Of a DNA stretch of 64,000 bases, positions 25,001 to 36,689 are shown piece after piece. Source of the stretch: Himantopus leucocephalus (Eukaryota > Chordata > Aves > Charadriiformes > Recurvirostridae); contig RSEF01000003.1 in assembly GCA_003993805.1 (NCBI GenBank), forward strand, positions 62,037,531 to 62,101,530, given 5' to 3'. The notes under the pieces are model-generated. The model was not told where the DNA came from and did not search any database. It worked only from the letters and a program-made list of their open reading frames with translations. How positions within the stretch are numbered: the stretch's first letter is position 1; each line of letters begins with the position of its first letter. A program made the translations under genes and the position numbers.

Positions 25001-25406
25001 GAGTATATAAAAGTAGACATAGGTTTTAAGCCAAGATAGTTACATTTGGAAATGTTGATATCATTGTAAACTACACAGGTTGTTAAAACATGGATCAAAA
25101 GAATGAAAAAATACGTATTTGATCCTGTACATAAACCTTCTACAAACTGCAGAGATTAATTTGATTACCTAATTGCAAATGATTGGCTCTTCAGGTCTGT
25201 TTTTCAAAACATGGGGGAGAGAGAGGGCACCTATTTGTCTCTAAGATGCAAATAGGTAGCAACTGAGATTTTCTTAATTTAAATCAAGAGAAATTAAGTA
25301 TCTAATATCCTTTGTTTTCATAACTGCATAGAAAATCTCATTAAACATTAGTCATTTGGGCATTGTTGTTTACTTCCTTGGAGACAGCATCAGACCCTAA
25401 AGTACA
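22091..25406. other. Gene-free AT-rich sequence
   Basis: No supported gene or RNA. The stretch around 24936-24966 is built of ttaattaatt repeats. A catagaatcg string near 23288 resembles a CR1 tail but has no supporting flank. Confidence 0.6.
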
Positions 25407-25443
25407 GCTGAAATCAATGGCAAAACCTTCATCAACTTCCAGG
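25407..25443. repeat. Decayed copy of palindromic repeat
   Basis: gctgaaatcaatggcaaaa followed by cttcatcaacttccagg resembles the same hairpin family as 8508-8591 and 33501-33537, that is, a CTGAA-TCAATGG half, a GCAAAA centre and an A-C-TTC-AGG half. Base pairing is now imperfect. Confidence 0.5.
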
Positions 25444-25475
25444 AAAAACAGTTCAGATCTACAGTGGGGTAATGT

Positions 25476-25513
25476 GGTTTGGTTTTTTTTACTTAAAAAA
25501 AAAAAACCAAACC
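25476..25513. repeat. Perfect 15-bp inverted repeat in T/A tracts
   Basis: ggtttggtttttttt (25476-25490) is exactly complementary to aaaaaaaaccaaacc (25499-25513), with an 8-nt spacer. The low complexity of the arms makes slippage or a foldback during replication a plausible origin. Confidence 0.75.
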
Positions 25514-27290
25514 ATTTCTCAAAGCCTTGAAAAAGTAACCCACTAGGAGCTTTGAGGACTTCTCTTCTATCTTCCTACTCCTCCTTTAACAAATGAGTCA
25601 CTTAATTCATGTGCATTTTAGTTTTGAAGAGGAGCGGTAATTGAGTAATTGCTAGAAGGGGCAAAACAATAACTGACATTTATGGGGACCTTTATCTGAA
25701 AGAAGGATTCTGTTGCAAGAATTACCGCTGGAATTATCTTGTGTTCATGGCTGTGGAGGGGCGTTAATGTATTTTTGACAGAATAGGAAGAAGTGTAGTG
25801 ATGAAATTTTCTGATGAAATCTGCTGAGGACACTAATTTGGGAAACACCAAGGAAGCAAACAGGAAGAACTTGTGGACGTGATGTTGCAACAGAATGAAG
25901 AATGAAGCTTGACAGGGCCAGTTGTGGGAGCCACCACCACGGGCTGATCCCGTAATTGAGGAGCTCAGCAACCGGAAACAAGCACTAAGATGAAAAGATC
26001 TGGGTCTACAGGTTGACGGCAGGATGACAATGAACTTGCAGAGCGATGCATCCGTAAAAACAAAGATGTGATATTAAGACATACAAGGGCATTGCCTGGC
26101 ACGCTTCCCCTGTAAACTACTGGAGCGGTGTGAAATACAGCATTAGGTTCTGTGTTCAAGAAGGATGAGCTTGAACTAGAATTAGCATAGTGAAGGAGTA
26201 ATCAAAGACTGCTGAAAACAAAAAAGGTGATTAAAAGGGTTTTACGTTGTTAGGTCAAGCAAATCTAAGGCCTGGAAAGAATATGACATATCTTAATAGA
26301 CGCCATTGAGAGAAAGACAAGCCATGAATAAATTTAGGATGGAGATTAGAAGATTTCTTATCCTTGCAGGACTAGTTTTTGGGAACAATTCGTGTTAAGG
26401 TTAGTTGTTATAAATTTGTGCAAGGATTGCATGACAGAGCCACAAGTGACAACAAGGGATGGGCCTCATCGACACAGAATGTTCCGATCTTGGGAGACCG
26501 TGTGGCTTGGTTTTAAACACAGGATTACAACAACTGCTGAGAAAAAAACAACAAAAACAATACCCAAAAAACCCTCTGCAAATAAGGGTAAAACTCACTG
26601 AGCTGCCTACAGCTGTCCTCTAGCGCTGGGTATTTTTATTGTTCAAAATAGGAATATTTCCTTCAGATTGTACATAAGAATTTGTATGAATAATAATTTG
26701 ATAATAGTTTCAAGGAAGGCATATAGATAAGCATAAATTTTGAAAATTATTTAGGTTTCAACACAGCACCACCTATTGGAATAAAAATTGTAGCAATGAG
26801 TCTGAAACAGTGCAAACACAGCTGGAGTCAACTATGATTAATTTATAGACCTACAGTTTGGAGAGCTCTCTAACTAACTCTGCCTTGCATGCTATCCTTG
26901 CTAATATAAATTTGATGGCAAACATGCTATTAATTTTTTATTTTATTAGAAAGGAAGATTTTACCACAGTGTAGGTGAGGTAAAGGTTTGCTTTGAGCCA
27001 TTAGACATAACTTGGCACAAAGCGAAGATATTATTTACACAGCGTTGAAAGAGATAAGAATATATTTCCTAGTATAGAGAACATTGTGCATGAGAATTTA
27101 AATGAGCTGAATATAGATACAGATAAGTGATAAAAGGCAGATGCCTGGCCTATCGTTACAGAACATATCAGCCACTTTAAAATACACTCTGCTTAGATTA
27201 ATCACCACATTACTGCCATTTCAAACGAGGTATGCAGGTGCAAAACTGGAACAGCACAGGCCTTTCTTCTTGTTAATGAGGAGATAAGAA
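25514..27290. other. Gene-free AT-rich sequence
   Basis: No supported gene. Minus-strand frames of up to 117 codons at 25618-25981 overlap one another in different phases and have no recognised domain. Confidence 0.6.
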
Positions 27291-28330
27291 CATGTTGCAG
27301 TTCGGAGTTTCAGGTGAGCAGGGAGTGCAGGCATTGAACAACAGCCAGAGAGCAAGATGGGACATGTGCAGTTCAAAGCCATGTTCTCAGGGATTTATCT
27401 CCTTTGAGTCCCCTCTGTCCTCCATCCAGGAGGAAAAAGAGAAGTCCTGCGTGTTTTTATTCCCAGGAATTATTTGTGCTCACAGATTTAGAAAGCAAGT
27501 TGCAGTGAAAATGGCTTCTGCCGCTTTGCGTGGCCATTACACTGGAAGGTTTGAAATGCCACTGCTGCCTTCCCCAGCCTCCCGTGGCTGCTTTCCCACC
27601 CAGCCGGCCGGTGCAAAGAGCAACCCAGAGAGCAGTGCTGTAAGCTGCACCGGGCAAAACGATAAAGGGTCAGTCTGTGTCTCCCTGAAATGTTAGGATG
27701 GAGAAGCATAATGTAAAAACAAGCTAATGTTCCTCTGGAGGTAATGGCTTGCCCTTAGCTGTCCAAGGTTGCTCAGAAAGGTTGCCTGCCCCTGGCTTTC
27801 CCAGTGATGGGGAGCTAAACGCCCTGAGCTGATATGTGGCCTCACGACAGTGGCCTGCCCTGTCAGGAATACACACTGGTGTGCTTGTGTCAGGCCAGAA
27901 AAGCAGTAGCTCTGGATCAGGCGATACAGGCTTCCCCAGGCAGGAGGCACCTGGTGGGTGGCAGCGGTGGCCATGCAGTGCTGTCATGGGGTGCAGGGCA
28001 TGCGCGGGTACCAGGCACAGGCAAGAGGCTCAGCCTTGATAAAATAACCACATTTTTTCTGCCCACAAGAACACCAGGACAGATGCCACTAAAATAAAGT
28101 GCCGGGAGAGGATGGATGTACAAGAGCAGGCTGTCACCTTTACTGCTGGCCAAAGCATCCCTCAGGATCCCCAGCCACAGACCTGGGCTTGCCGGGCACA
28201 CGCAGCCCAGTACCAACTCTCCTTCCACCTCAGTGCACCCTCAGCTGGGGGAGCTGATTTTGGACAGGATTAGGCTCACCTGGCATTCACCACCTCACAG
28301 CTGTCCTGTGTTGCTCAGAGTTTAGGATGG
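27291..28330. other. GC-richer patch without recognisable gene
   Basis: The segment is GC-richer than its surroundings and has reading frames on both strands, the longest 134 codons on the plus strand (27292-27696). Several minus-strand frames of similar size overlap it (27457-28228). I recognise no domain. GC-rich DNA yields longer chance frames, so I treat none as a gene. It could be an exon-bearing or regulatory patch, but nothing in the sequence shows this. Confidence 0.45.
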
Positions 28331-29164
28331 CTCCAGAAGCACCAGGACAAGACTGGTGTCTGCAGGGGGAGACTGATGTTAGAGCTGATTACAGAAAATG
28401 AGAGGAACTGTCGTCTTGATGCATTTGCCTCTTTCTTGGGCTAACCTCAATTTAGCTATATCCCAACCTGGAAACATGCTAGTTTTACAATTGTTACTCT
28501 GAAGACACTTAGATTATTAATTATTTAAAAAAAAAAAATAAAGGGTGGTACATCCAGTACTATAGCAGAGGGTACACATAAAAAGTTACAGGCACCACAC
28601 TCCCATTTAGCAAGGACACCTGTGTTAGGTAAGACTGCTCTTTTGAAATTCATGAACATGAAAACAACAGTGTTCAACAACAAAAGCAGCAGTCCTACAT
28701 TTCAGTACTACTGCTGTACTGTAGACAGGGGATATAAACTCATGATTCACAGTAATTAGATGATACCAGTGCATCATTTATAACGTCAATTTACACAACT
28801 TTTTGTTTAATGTTTGAATTTTGACATTTGAAAGTCTTGCACTTTATTTACAGAGTCAAAAAGCCACAAGGCTTTACATTCTGTAAATGTTTTTGTTCTT
28901 ATTTAGTTGTTTGAAATCTTCGCTTGCCCTGTGTCCTTACCCCCAGACAGAGTTTATACAACCAGAAGGAGGCTTCACGCATGTGATTTTTTTTTAAAAG
29001 AGACAGGAGCAAAGTACAAAGTTAGACAACATTTGGGATTTCTGAACACGAGGTTCGAAGGTGTCTTATTTTAGATACCTTAGTCATCAACTTCTCATAG
29101 TTTCCTGCAGGATGTGAGCTGAAAAGAGAAACCTGGAGACACTTTAAAAAAAAGTGATAATACT
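28331..29164. other. Gene-free AT-rich sequence
   Basis: No supported gene. A poly-A tract lies at about 28527-28539. The string ggttcgaa near 29052-29059 resembles a tRNA T-loop but has no cloverleaf around it. Confidence 0.6.
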
Positions 29165-29182
29165 GGGGGGGGCAGGGAGGGG
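29165..29182 (+). other. G-quadruplex-type motif
   Basis: A run of eight G followed by caGGGaGGGG gives at least four G-triplets with loops of one to two bases on the plus strand. This meets the usual pattern for an intramolecular G-quadruplex. Confidence 0.7.
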
Positions 29183-30173
29183 CACTGTCCTCTTTCTAAA
29201 ATCTTTTAAAAATTTCTTTATACCCACAAACCTATGCTTCTTTCTCCCTTTTCTACCCTGCAAACAGCAATAAGTTTCCTAATGGCCACCAAAGAACTTT
29301 CAAGGAAAATATTTTTCTGACTGTGATCTTTCTGTGGTCTACAATTACTGTGGATAAGCATTTGTTCACTTGAGTTTCCCTGTATAAGCAAATAAAAGAA
29401 AAAGTGAAGATGGAAAATACATTTTCATGTACAAATAATAAGCATAATTACCTTTTGGACTGTATTTTCATCAGTTAGCTGTGACAGATTTGATTTTCAA
29501 ACTTCCTTTCTTTGCTTTTCCAAGCATTTCCATGTTCTTCTGCATATCTCAAGATTAATTTCTCAACTGTATCAGTGCATTTGCACTAACTCAGACTAAA
29601 AATGAACCTTATCCCTTGTTTCTTTATTCCCCTTATAACTTTTCCAAAACATCGGAAATAAATACTCCCCAGAAATCATTACTTTGCCATTTGCTATATT
29701 ATAGCATCTAGACTGAAACTGTATGTCTGTCTTCATTTTTGTGGTTAGTGATTTCAGCAGAAGAGGTAGATTGAGTTTCAGTTCACTCTTCTGGAAAGAC
29801 ACATCACTTGTGCTACAATATGTATGACAAATGTAACAGGATTGCTACATCTCTGTATAGGCCATACGTTTGTTGCTGTGTATTGATCTGAGGAAATCAT
29901 AAAAAAAAAGAATAATGTCAAGGGACTCCTGAAAATCTTTTGCTGCAATGTTACAGCACTACATGCTGTTAACTGTGAATTAGTTGAATAAGAAAACATC
30001 TGCGTGCTTGCACCCTGGCATCTGAAGACTGACTTTTTCATCCTCCTGCTCTGAAGAACCACCGCATGTTTTTAATGTATTTTTACACTAAGTTGGATTT
30101 TGGGGGTCATTACATTCAGAAATACTTTTCCAATCTTTTTTCCCTTACTGACTGAAAAAAATCCCGTCCTTTT
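29183..30173. other. Gene-free AT-rich sequence
   Basis: No supported gene. Minus-strand frames at 29596-30062 lack recognisable domains. Confidence 0.6.
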
Positions 30174-30232
30174 GGGCCCTGATTTCTATCTGCGGTGTAG
30201 GCTAACCCATGAATTCAGGTAAAGTCACCCAA
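30174..30232. repeat. Decayed fragment of palindromic repeat family
   Basis: gggccctgatttctatct, then ggtgtaggctaacccatgaa and ttcaggtaaagtcaccc, follow the order seen in a common bird and reptile palindromic repeat (GGGCC...GATTCTGATCT, then a GTGTAA block, then a CATTGAATTCAGTGGAGT block). The match is from memory and partial. Confidence 0.4.
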
Positions 30233-30723
30233 CTAGACATAATGCCCGACTTTCAAATGGGCCTAACATCTGCCACTACATCTGCCTACATCATTGATAT
30301 TTGAGAGCGCTCAGGGTTTTTTTCAAATTAGGCCAGTTACAGTAAAAGCCATAGACAGTCTGAGTTAAAAACTGGCACAGGTCCTTCCTTTGAAAGACCC
30401 AACAAACCACTAACCATTTCCAAATCCCAACCATTGCACTTTCTAGGGGAGAAGGAGCATGGGGGGAAGTGAATGGTTGATTTTCCAGCTGCAACAACCT
30501 CTACTCACATCAGCAGTGAAATCCTGACTATGGGATGTTTTCCTGTGTTATTGGGTCATAGCACTGGTAGCGTTGCTTAAAGACTTTTCTAGCCCTGTAA
30601 GCAATCACTGCAGCATTAGGGCTATTAACTTTATTCCTGAGCTTCCAGTTGTTTTTGAAATGTTTTCACTGAAATTACATTCACTTGTGAGCTTACTGTA
30701 CTTACAGGGAAACATGTATGTAG

Positions 30724-30907
30724 TGTTGGAACAGGTGCCCAGGGACACTGTGGAGTCTCCATCCCCGGAGATGCTCACCACTCAGCTGGGCAAGGCCCTG
30801 AGCAAGCCAAGACAGCTCCGAAGCTGTCCCTGCTCTGAGCAAAGGCTGGGACCAGATGCCCTCCAGATCGCCCCTGCAGACAGAATAGATTATTCGATGA
30901 TTCTGTT
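30724..30907 (+). mobile_element. CR1 LINE 3' end, plus strand
   Basis: From ttggaacaggtgcccag the sequence follows the CR1 3' region: tggagtctccatcc, ccggagatgctcacc, ccctgagcaagc and ctgctctgagcaaagg, ending at ccctgcagacagaatag and a degraded tail (gatgattctgttg). Translated, it reads LEQVPRDTVESPSPEM, matching the end of CR1 ORF2 (RLPREVVESPSLE-like). It is 5'-truncated, as CR1 copies usually are, and clearly old. It forms part of a 143-codon chance frame (30573-31004). Confidence 0.87.
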
Positions 30908-33500
30908 GTTCACTGTCATGGTAGCAAACTTACTGCAGGTGCTTCCTTTTTCTGCCATGTATTTAATATTTTTCTCATTACAGTATTACCAAATCCTGAT
31001 GTAATGAGATTTCAATGTCTTTTAGTATTTTCAGCAGGTACAGGAAATAGAGAGGGTCATTTGTTAAGAAGCAAGTAATATCATCTGTAATTAACTGCAT
31101 ACTATTTACCTGCTAATTTAGGTGTTTTAAAATACAAAAAAAAAAAAGAATTAAAATAATCAAGTACTAGACTGAGCTATTTATACCCTCCTTCAGATCT
31201 GAGAGCATAGGTACCAGTTCTCATAAAAATTTTCTGTATGGTGGATAAATTAACCATTGACATTGCTTATCTTTTACCACAGAGGGTAATTGACAGAGTT
31301 CATTTCTAGGCTCAGTTTCTTTCAGCCGGAATAGAGGCTGAAGTCTCCTGGGCAGTCCAATGAACAAGACATGAAAGTCAAAGGCCTTGGTTTGTTCATA
31401 TCCCTGCCACTGAGAAAGCTCATTCTTAAACCAGACTGGGTCCTAATTCAAGGTCTGTGTTCAGTTCAGCGGACTTTATCCCAGTGCCCACAATGTGGGT
31501 CCTGTGACTTATGCTTGAGATCAGGAGCAACTGGTGGGATCTCATCTCAGTTCTGATCCTGACCCTTTCTAGCCTTGTGCAAGCAAAACCGCCCAGTTTT
31601 CATCTTTAAGATAATACTAGGGGCTAGGTGCGACCTCAGTGAGGATGGGAACAGGGCTGCACAGAACAGCCACCCCACTCATGCGCCGTGCATTACATGC
31701 TGCAAAGGATGGTGCCAATTGGATGGTGAGGGAGGGAGAGCTTTTTCTCCCCAGCTAAGTTTTCTCATTAAATACTCACCTTTTTGCCTCAGAGGGCTCT
31801 CATGAACATTAATTGTTTACTGCTGTCATTGTTGTTGTATTAATTGTTGTTAATTACAATATTATTGTAATAATGCCTGCAGCAAGGCTTTCTAATTCAG
31901 GGAAATGGGAAAACGATGCTCAGCTCCTACCTGTAGGTGCAAGATTGTTTCTTATTTGTTAACTGCATTTAAACATCTTCATTATGCTAAACTCTCAGAG
32001 ACTTATAATTCCACCTGTCTTGCAGGCAGGGAGGCATTTGTGTTTTGCTTTGGGGTGGGTTGTTTTTGGTTGTTGCTTTCGTAAGAACTCAGTGTTAATA
32101 AAATTCACCCTGCAGGTCAGGAAGTCCTCCTGAAGGCAGATGGAATTTAAAGATTATCTAGAAACACCATCCAAAACTGTCTGCATCTGGCAGTGATGTT
32201 GATCATGGCGGGAGAAGAAGATCCTGTTTATATTTTCCTTGCTGCAAGGGCGTAAATTATGGAGTGCATATGAACCAAACCTCAATTTCTGCGCATCTCT
32301 TGCAGTAGGTCTATGTTTATAAATGCATAAACCATCTGTTTAGTGTTTGCAAATTAAACACCTGCTTTTTTATAGTACAAAATAATATCTAGTTCCAAAA
32401 AAGCCTGTGAGGTCCAACAAAGCTGTGCAGGCTGTTGCTTGATTCTTTGCAAGAAATGCAAAATATCACCTAATTGAAGAAAATGCCTGCAAACACAGAC
32501 TGCTTTTTCCTGTTTCAGCTGAATTCCTATGTTCAGGTAATCAATTGCACCTTTGAAATGAAAACTTTGCAATCACTTCAATTTTTGCAAGTCTTGTATC
32601 AATTTGTGTGATGTATGTATCTTCATTGAGAAATAACTAGAATAACTGTACATAAAAGAAAATCAGTTTTACAGATAAGTAAATACATAATGTACTGCGG
32701 ATATATCATGCGAATGTCAAGTTGACGTATCTGCTTTTTCATTTACAGGAAATATCTCCAAGTCACTGTTTATATTAGCAAATCCTTTCCAGCGCTAAGG
32801 TGGCTACCAGCTTTCCATATAAGACACTGTTTGGCTTGGAAAGGTGGTTTGGCCTCACAGTTGCCAGAGATACTCAGAAAGCCAAGACAACTGTTTCTCC
32901 AAACTTTGAAGGGAAGTGGTTAAAGCAGTTTTTGAGTAGCCTCGGTTAGGATAGCTGGACGTTTTACAAAATCTCGCAGAGCATCTATTTGCATCATTAA
33001 ATGCCTAAATAAGTTCTCCAGACTGGCCTTAAATCAACAAATAGATTGTGTTGCAAAAGGATTTTAAGCCTTTTCTTCAGAGTGAAATCAGCCATGAAAA
33101 TTCTGGCACGTTCCTAAATTTGTTCCATTGGATTCTTTGTGTAACTGCAAGTCTAGTTTTAACAGGTGCTGTTAGAGCTTGTGCTGTTTTATGAGGAACA
33201 TTTTGGTCAGCTCCGCCGAAAATTCATGACTCACCAAGAGTCTGTCAGTCTTTTAGTATATTTTGTTGTGTGATGGAATGGAAACTAACCTTTTTATCAG
33301 TGAGTACATCCTGCAAACATATAACAAAACAAAATGAAAAAGCCCATTTGATTTGAGAATCCAAAGTAAAATTTTCTTAGCTTATTATTACTTTATTCCA
33401 GGCAACGTAACAAAAATGTGTCATCATCCCAGCTGCACCAGGACTTTATTAACAAATGGCTGTAAGTGTCTGATGGTGCAGGCAAGGAGTTTGGTTCTGT
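30908..33500. other. Gene-free AT-rich sequence
   Basis: No supported gene. A poly-A tract lies at about 31136-31148 and a short perfect palindrome at 31853-31871. Frames at 31371-31805 and 32354-32572 are short and unrecognised. Confidence 0.6.
31853..31871. repeat. Perfect 19-bp AT palindrome
   Basis: attacaata (31853-31861) and tattgtaat (31863-31871) are exact complements around one central t. The arm attgtaat is close to CCAAT/Sox-type AT-rich factor sites. The local ttgttgtattaattgttgtt context is repetitive, so slippage may explain it. Confidence 0.6.
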
Positions 33501-33537
33501 TCCCGCTGAAGTCAATGGGAGTTTTGCTACTGACTAC
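33501..33537. repeat. Palindromic repeat copy
   Basis: tcccgctgaagtcaatggga is followed by gttttgctactgacta, a good match to the recurrent hairpin motif (CCCACTGAAGTCAATGGGAGTTTTGCCATTGACTT, quoted from memory in parts). The first 20 bases form an imperfect small palindrome on their own. Confidence 0.65.
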
Positions 33538-36070
33538 AACAAAGTAACTTATCCTTGAGTGAACTTAATGAAGGTGCCGTTTCCATGAATAGCGTACACT
33601 GTGTTTTGTTATGGTTATTTGGATTACTAATATTTGATTATTGGTCGCTTAAAACTTACATGTTTGACACTGGGATACATTTTCTCCCCTGAACTGTGCA
33701 GGTCCAGTAATGGATATAGGATAGATATTGGCACATTAGGGACAACTAAGAATTCATCTGCCAAAGATGATTCCTCAGATGGTGTAAGGGAAAAATAGCT
33801 AACTTGTATGTCTCACAAACATAACACCCAGGACAAGATGGTACACAGCCAAAATCCAGGAGGTTCCACTGTTTTTTAGCTTCTAAATGGCCTTGAGAAG
33901 CATTGCCAGGCAGTAGAGAGTAGTGCTTCAGGATCTGTACATCTCAAAGTCAGCTCTGCAGCAACAGAACGCAGAAAGCTATGAAGTTATCTGTCTTTGG
34001 CTGCGTTTTTGGCTCCTGAATTTGACCACTAATATATCAACCTATCAGTTCTTCACTGTATTAACAGCAAACGCCTTTTGAATTAATCCCTTCAATGCTT
34101 TGTACAGCCATGTGTGTCTTTGACTTCCCAGGTAACATCCCCTGGTTTTCTATGCAACAGTGAGCGAGGGCACTCTCTGATCCTTTCCTGACAAACTACA
34201 GGAAAGCTCATCTGTCTCTGGCACACAGAGAGAAAGCACTTGAGGACTGGAACTACTGAAAGGTTTCAACCTTATTTTTGAAGTAAGAAAGACTGAAGGG
34301 GAAGGAATGCCAAGAACTCATATTGTTTCATTGAAGACCTTAGACACAGAGCCATAAGCTGCAGTCCCTCTGTGACGTGGTCCTCATTAGTTCCTACTTC
34401 AGCTCAACACCTTTTAGCCCATGAGTGCTTTCCCCTGGCTCATCACAGCTGCCTCTGGCCACTTACAGCAGCAGTACGCTCTCTCCCCATGAGTTACAGC
34501 TCCTTCCAATCACTCTTAGTGCTAGTAAGTGCTGTGATGGTGACGATGGCTCTGAGCAGCAGGAGGAGGCTGTTCAGAGTGGGAAGGTGACAAAGAGCAG
34601 CAGGTGACAGCAGTAACAGTGTGGGAATACGCACTGTCTCCTCTGCCCCTCCTCATGTTCTCCTGGTGCATGACCCTGCTCACAGGGCTCCTGAAAGCTC
34701 CCCCGCACCCTGGTGCTTTGGGACAATCGCAGCACCGGGGAGGTTGGCTCACTGACTGAGGGGGAACATTCTTCCTTCTGTTCTTACTTATTTGTTACTA
34801 TCAGGAAACTTCCTTATTCTCAGGAAAACGTGTTTCCCACTTAAGAAAGTATGTAGATATGGGTCAACCACACTGATATGGCCACTGTGGTTTAGGAAAG
34901 CAATCAGAAAAAGACTGGCTCCTGGAGCATCAGTCCATCTTGCTGACACACGCCACGGGAGTCCCCATGCAGCCCCTGCAACAGTATTCTTGGGTGCAGC
35001 ACTTTCAGGGTGAGGGGACATGCTCTGGCCAGTTCAAAACCTGACAGCTATCAGTATAACTTACAGTATTTAGCAGAGAACTGAAACAGATCAAATTAAA
35101 AATAAATGTGTTATGAGGTGCAGAATAACACCGCTACAAACCTGATCTGCTTCAACTGCATTGCCTGTGCAGCACAATCAGTTCCTTGGCCTCCGCTTTA
35201 CTCTCCCATTACAGAAGCCTCCTCATGCTCACGAACATGTGTTTCTAATCAGAAAATGCTAAAGGAAAGACCACCTGCCTACAAAGGATACTTTTTTCCC
35301 AGTCCCAGTGGGGGTCTTACAGACAGGTTTTAGTATACAGCAAAAAATGAGCAGAGCAAAAAGCTGAAAGGACAGCTTTCTTTTAGTGAAAGCCTACAGT
35401 GTTACCCGAGATGTTTGTAACAAAGCTAGAAGAGAAGACATTTCTTAATTATTATTCCTGCTGAAGATACCATGAATAAATAAGTTCATGGGAGAAAGCA
35501 GTAATAAGAAACTTGTTCTTTGCTTTAGCACTTTGGTTTACGTTGGCTTGTCTAACCACTTTTTAAGGAAAAAATGTCTGAATGTACTCAAACAGGGAAA
35601 TAAAAGTTCCTTATGCCTCCTGATTTTCAAATGAGAGTTTTCTGAACCATTTCTAAACAGTGGGCAGTTAAAAAATCAATGCTATTGTTTCTAGAGCTCT
35701 TTAAACATAAACCACAGAGACTGTCCAACGAGGAAGGTAATCATCTTTGTGGCTTATTACATTAACATCAGGTCAGCCAGATGTTAAAAGCTTCTAAAAT
35801 GAGGAACTTGAAGAGTAGGAGTCACAATTCCTTGCATTTGAGGCTTGATCCAAAATGGACTTGGTTTAATGCATTCTGTTGACTTGAGTGGACTCTGGGT
35901 CAATCTGATCTGCTTTAGTACTTTCAATTTCACACAGTCATGCCTTCTGGAATAACGTGAATGCAGCCTAAGAGTGATGGAGGTTTTACTTAGCTGGACC
36001 ATCAGTGTAAAAAAAAAAAGTTGGAGGCCACTTAGATCCAGCAAGGCCTTGGTACCAGAAGTCTAATAGC
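33538..36070. other. Gene-free sequence
   Basis: No supported gene. GC content rises slightly at 34370-34760 and 34900-35030, where overlapping short frames occur on both strands. A possible half-copy of the palindromic repeat (gttgacttgagtggactctg) lies at about 35879-35898. Confidence 0.6.
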
Positions 36071-36093
36071 AATAAATAAATAAATAAATAAAA
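36071..36093. repeat. (AATA)n microsatellite
   Basis: Five full tandem units of aata plus a partial unit. Confidence 0.9.
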
Positions 36094-36654
36094 CCACTAA
36101 GAAAAGACTTTGTAATCTGTAGATAAGAAACCTTAGCGATTTAGTGATGGTCAGAACCAATGACAAAGTGCTAAATGTCTATATCAATGTTAATCAGCAC
36201 CTAAATAGGCGAGCACATGGGAAAGCAGCCCCTTCTCTCAGAGGGGTTCTTGTTGGCTGTAGGTTCTTTTATTCCAACAGCAGCAAAAATTGTGGATGAA
36301 GATTTCTTCCAGTCCAAAGAGAATCTAAAGAGCTCATCATCCAGAAACAACAGAGGCCTCTGCGGCCTGAGCCTGCGCTAGGCAGCTGCAGACAACTCTC
36401 GGGAAATGGGCAACCTGCCATATGAGAGGCCAGCAAGAGACCTAGCAGCAAGCCCATGCGCTGCTGCTGCCAGAGATCAGCCTGGAAGTTGATGGCTTAG
36501 TATCTTCCAGCTGCCACGCACATCCTGCGTGTGTCCAGAGGTGGCTGTGGGTCACGTACCACAGCCAAGTGAGTGTAGGAGGAGGGCGAGTAGTGACATT
36601 ACGGTCAGACCGCCAGCAATAGGAGGGGGTGGTTGCAAAGCAGTGGCTCATTCT
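36094..36654. other. Gene-free sequence
   Basis: No supported gene. Short minus-strand frames at 36269-36684 are unrecognised. Confidence 0.6.
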
Positions 36655-36689
36655 CACACATATACAACATGCACACACATACACACATA
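36655..36689. repeat. Interrupted CA-rich microsatellite
   Basis: cacacatatacaacat followed by gcacacacatacacacataa is an interrupted (CA)n/(CATA)n tract. Confidence 0.8.

Noticed and set aside
29041..29070. ggttcgaa resembling a tRNA T-loop
   Set aside because: No acceptor, D or anticodon stems can be drawn around it.
30573..31004. 143-codon plus-strand frame
   Set aside because: Its central part is the CR1 end at 30724-30907 and the rest is unrelated flank, so it is not a host gene.
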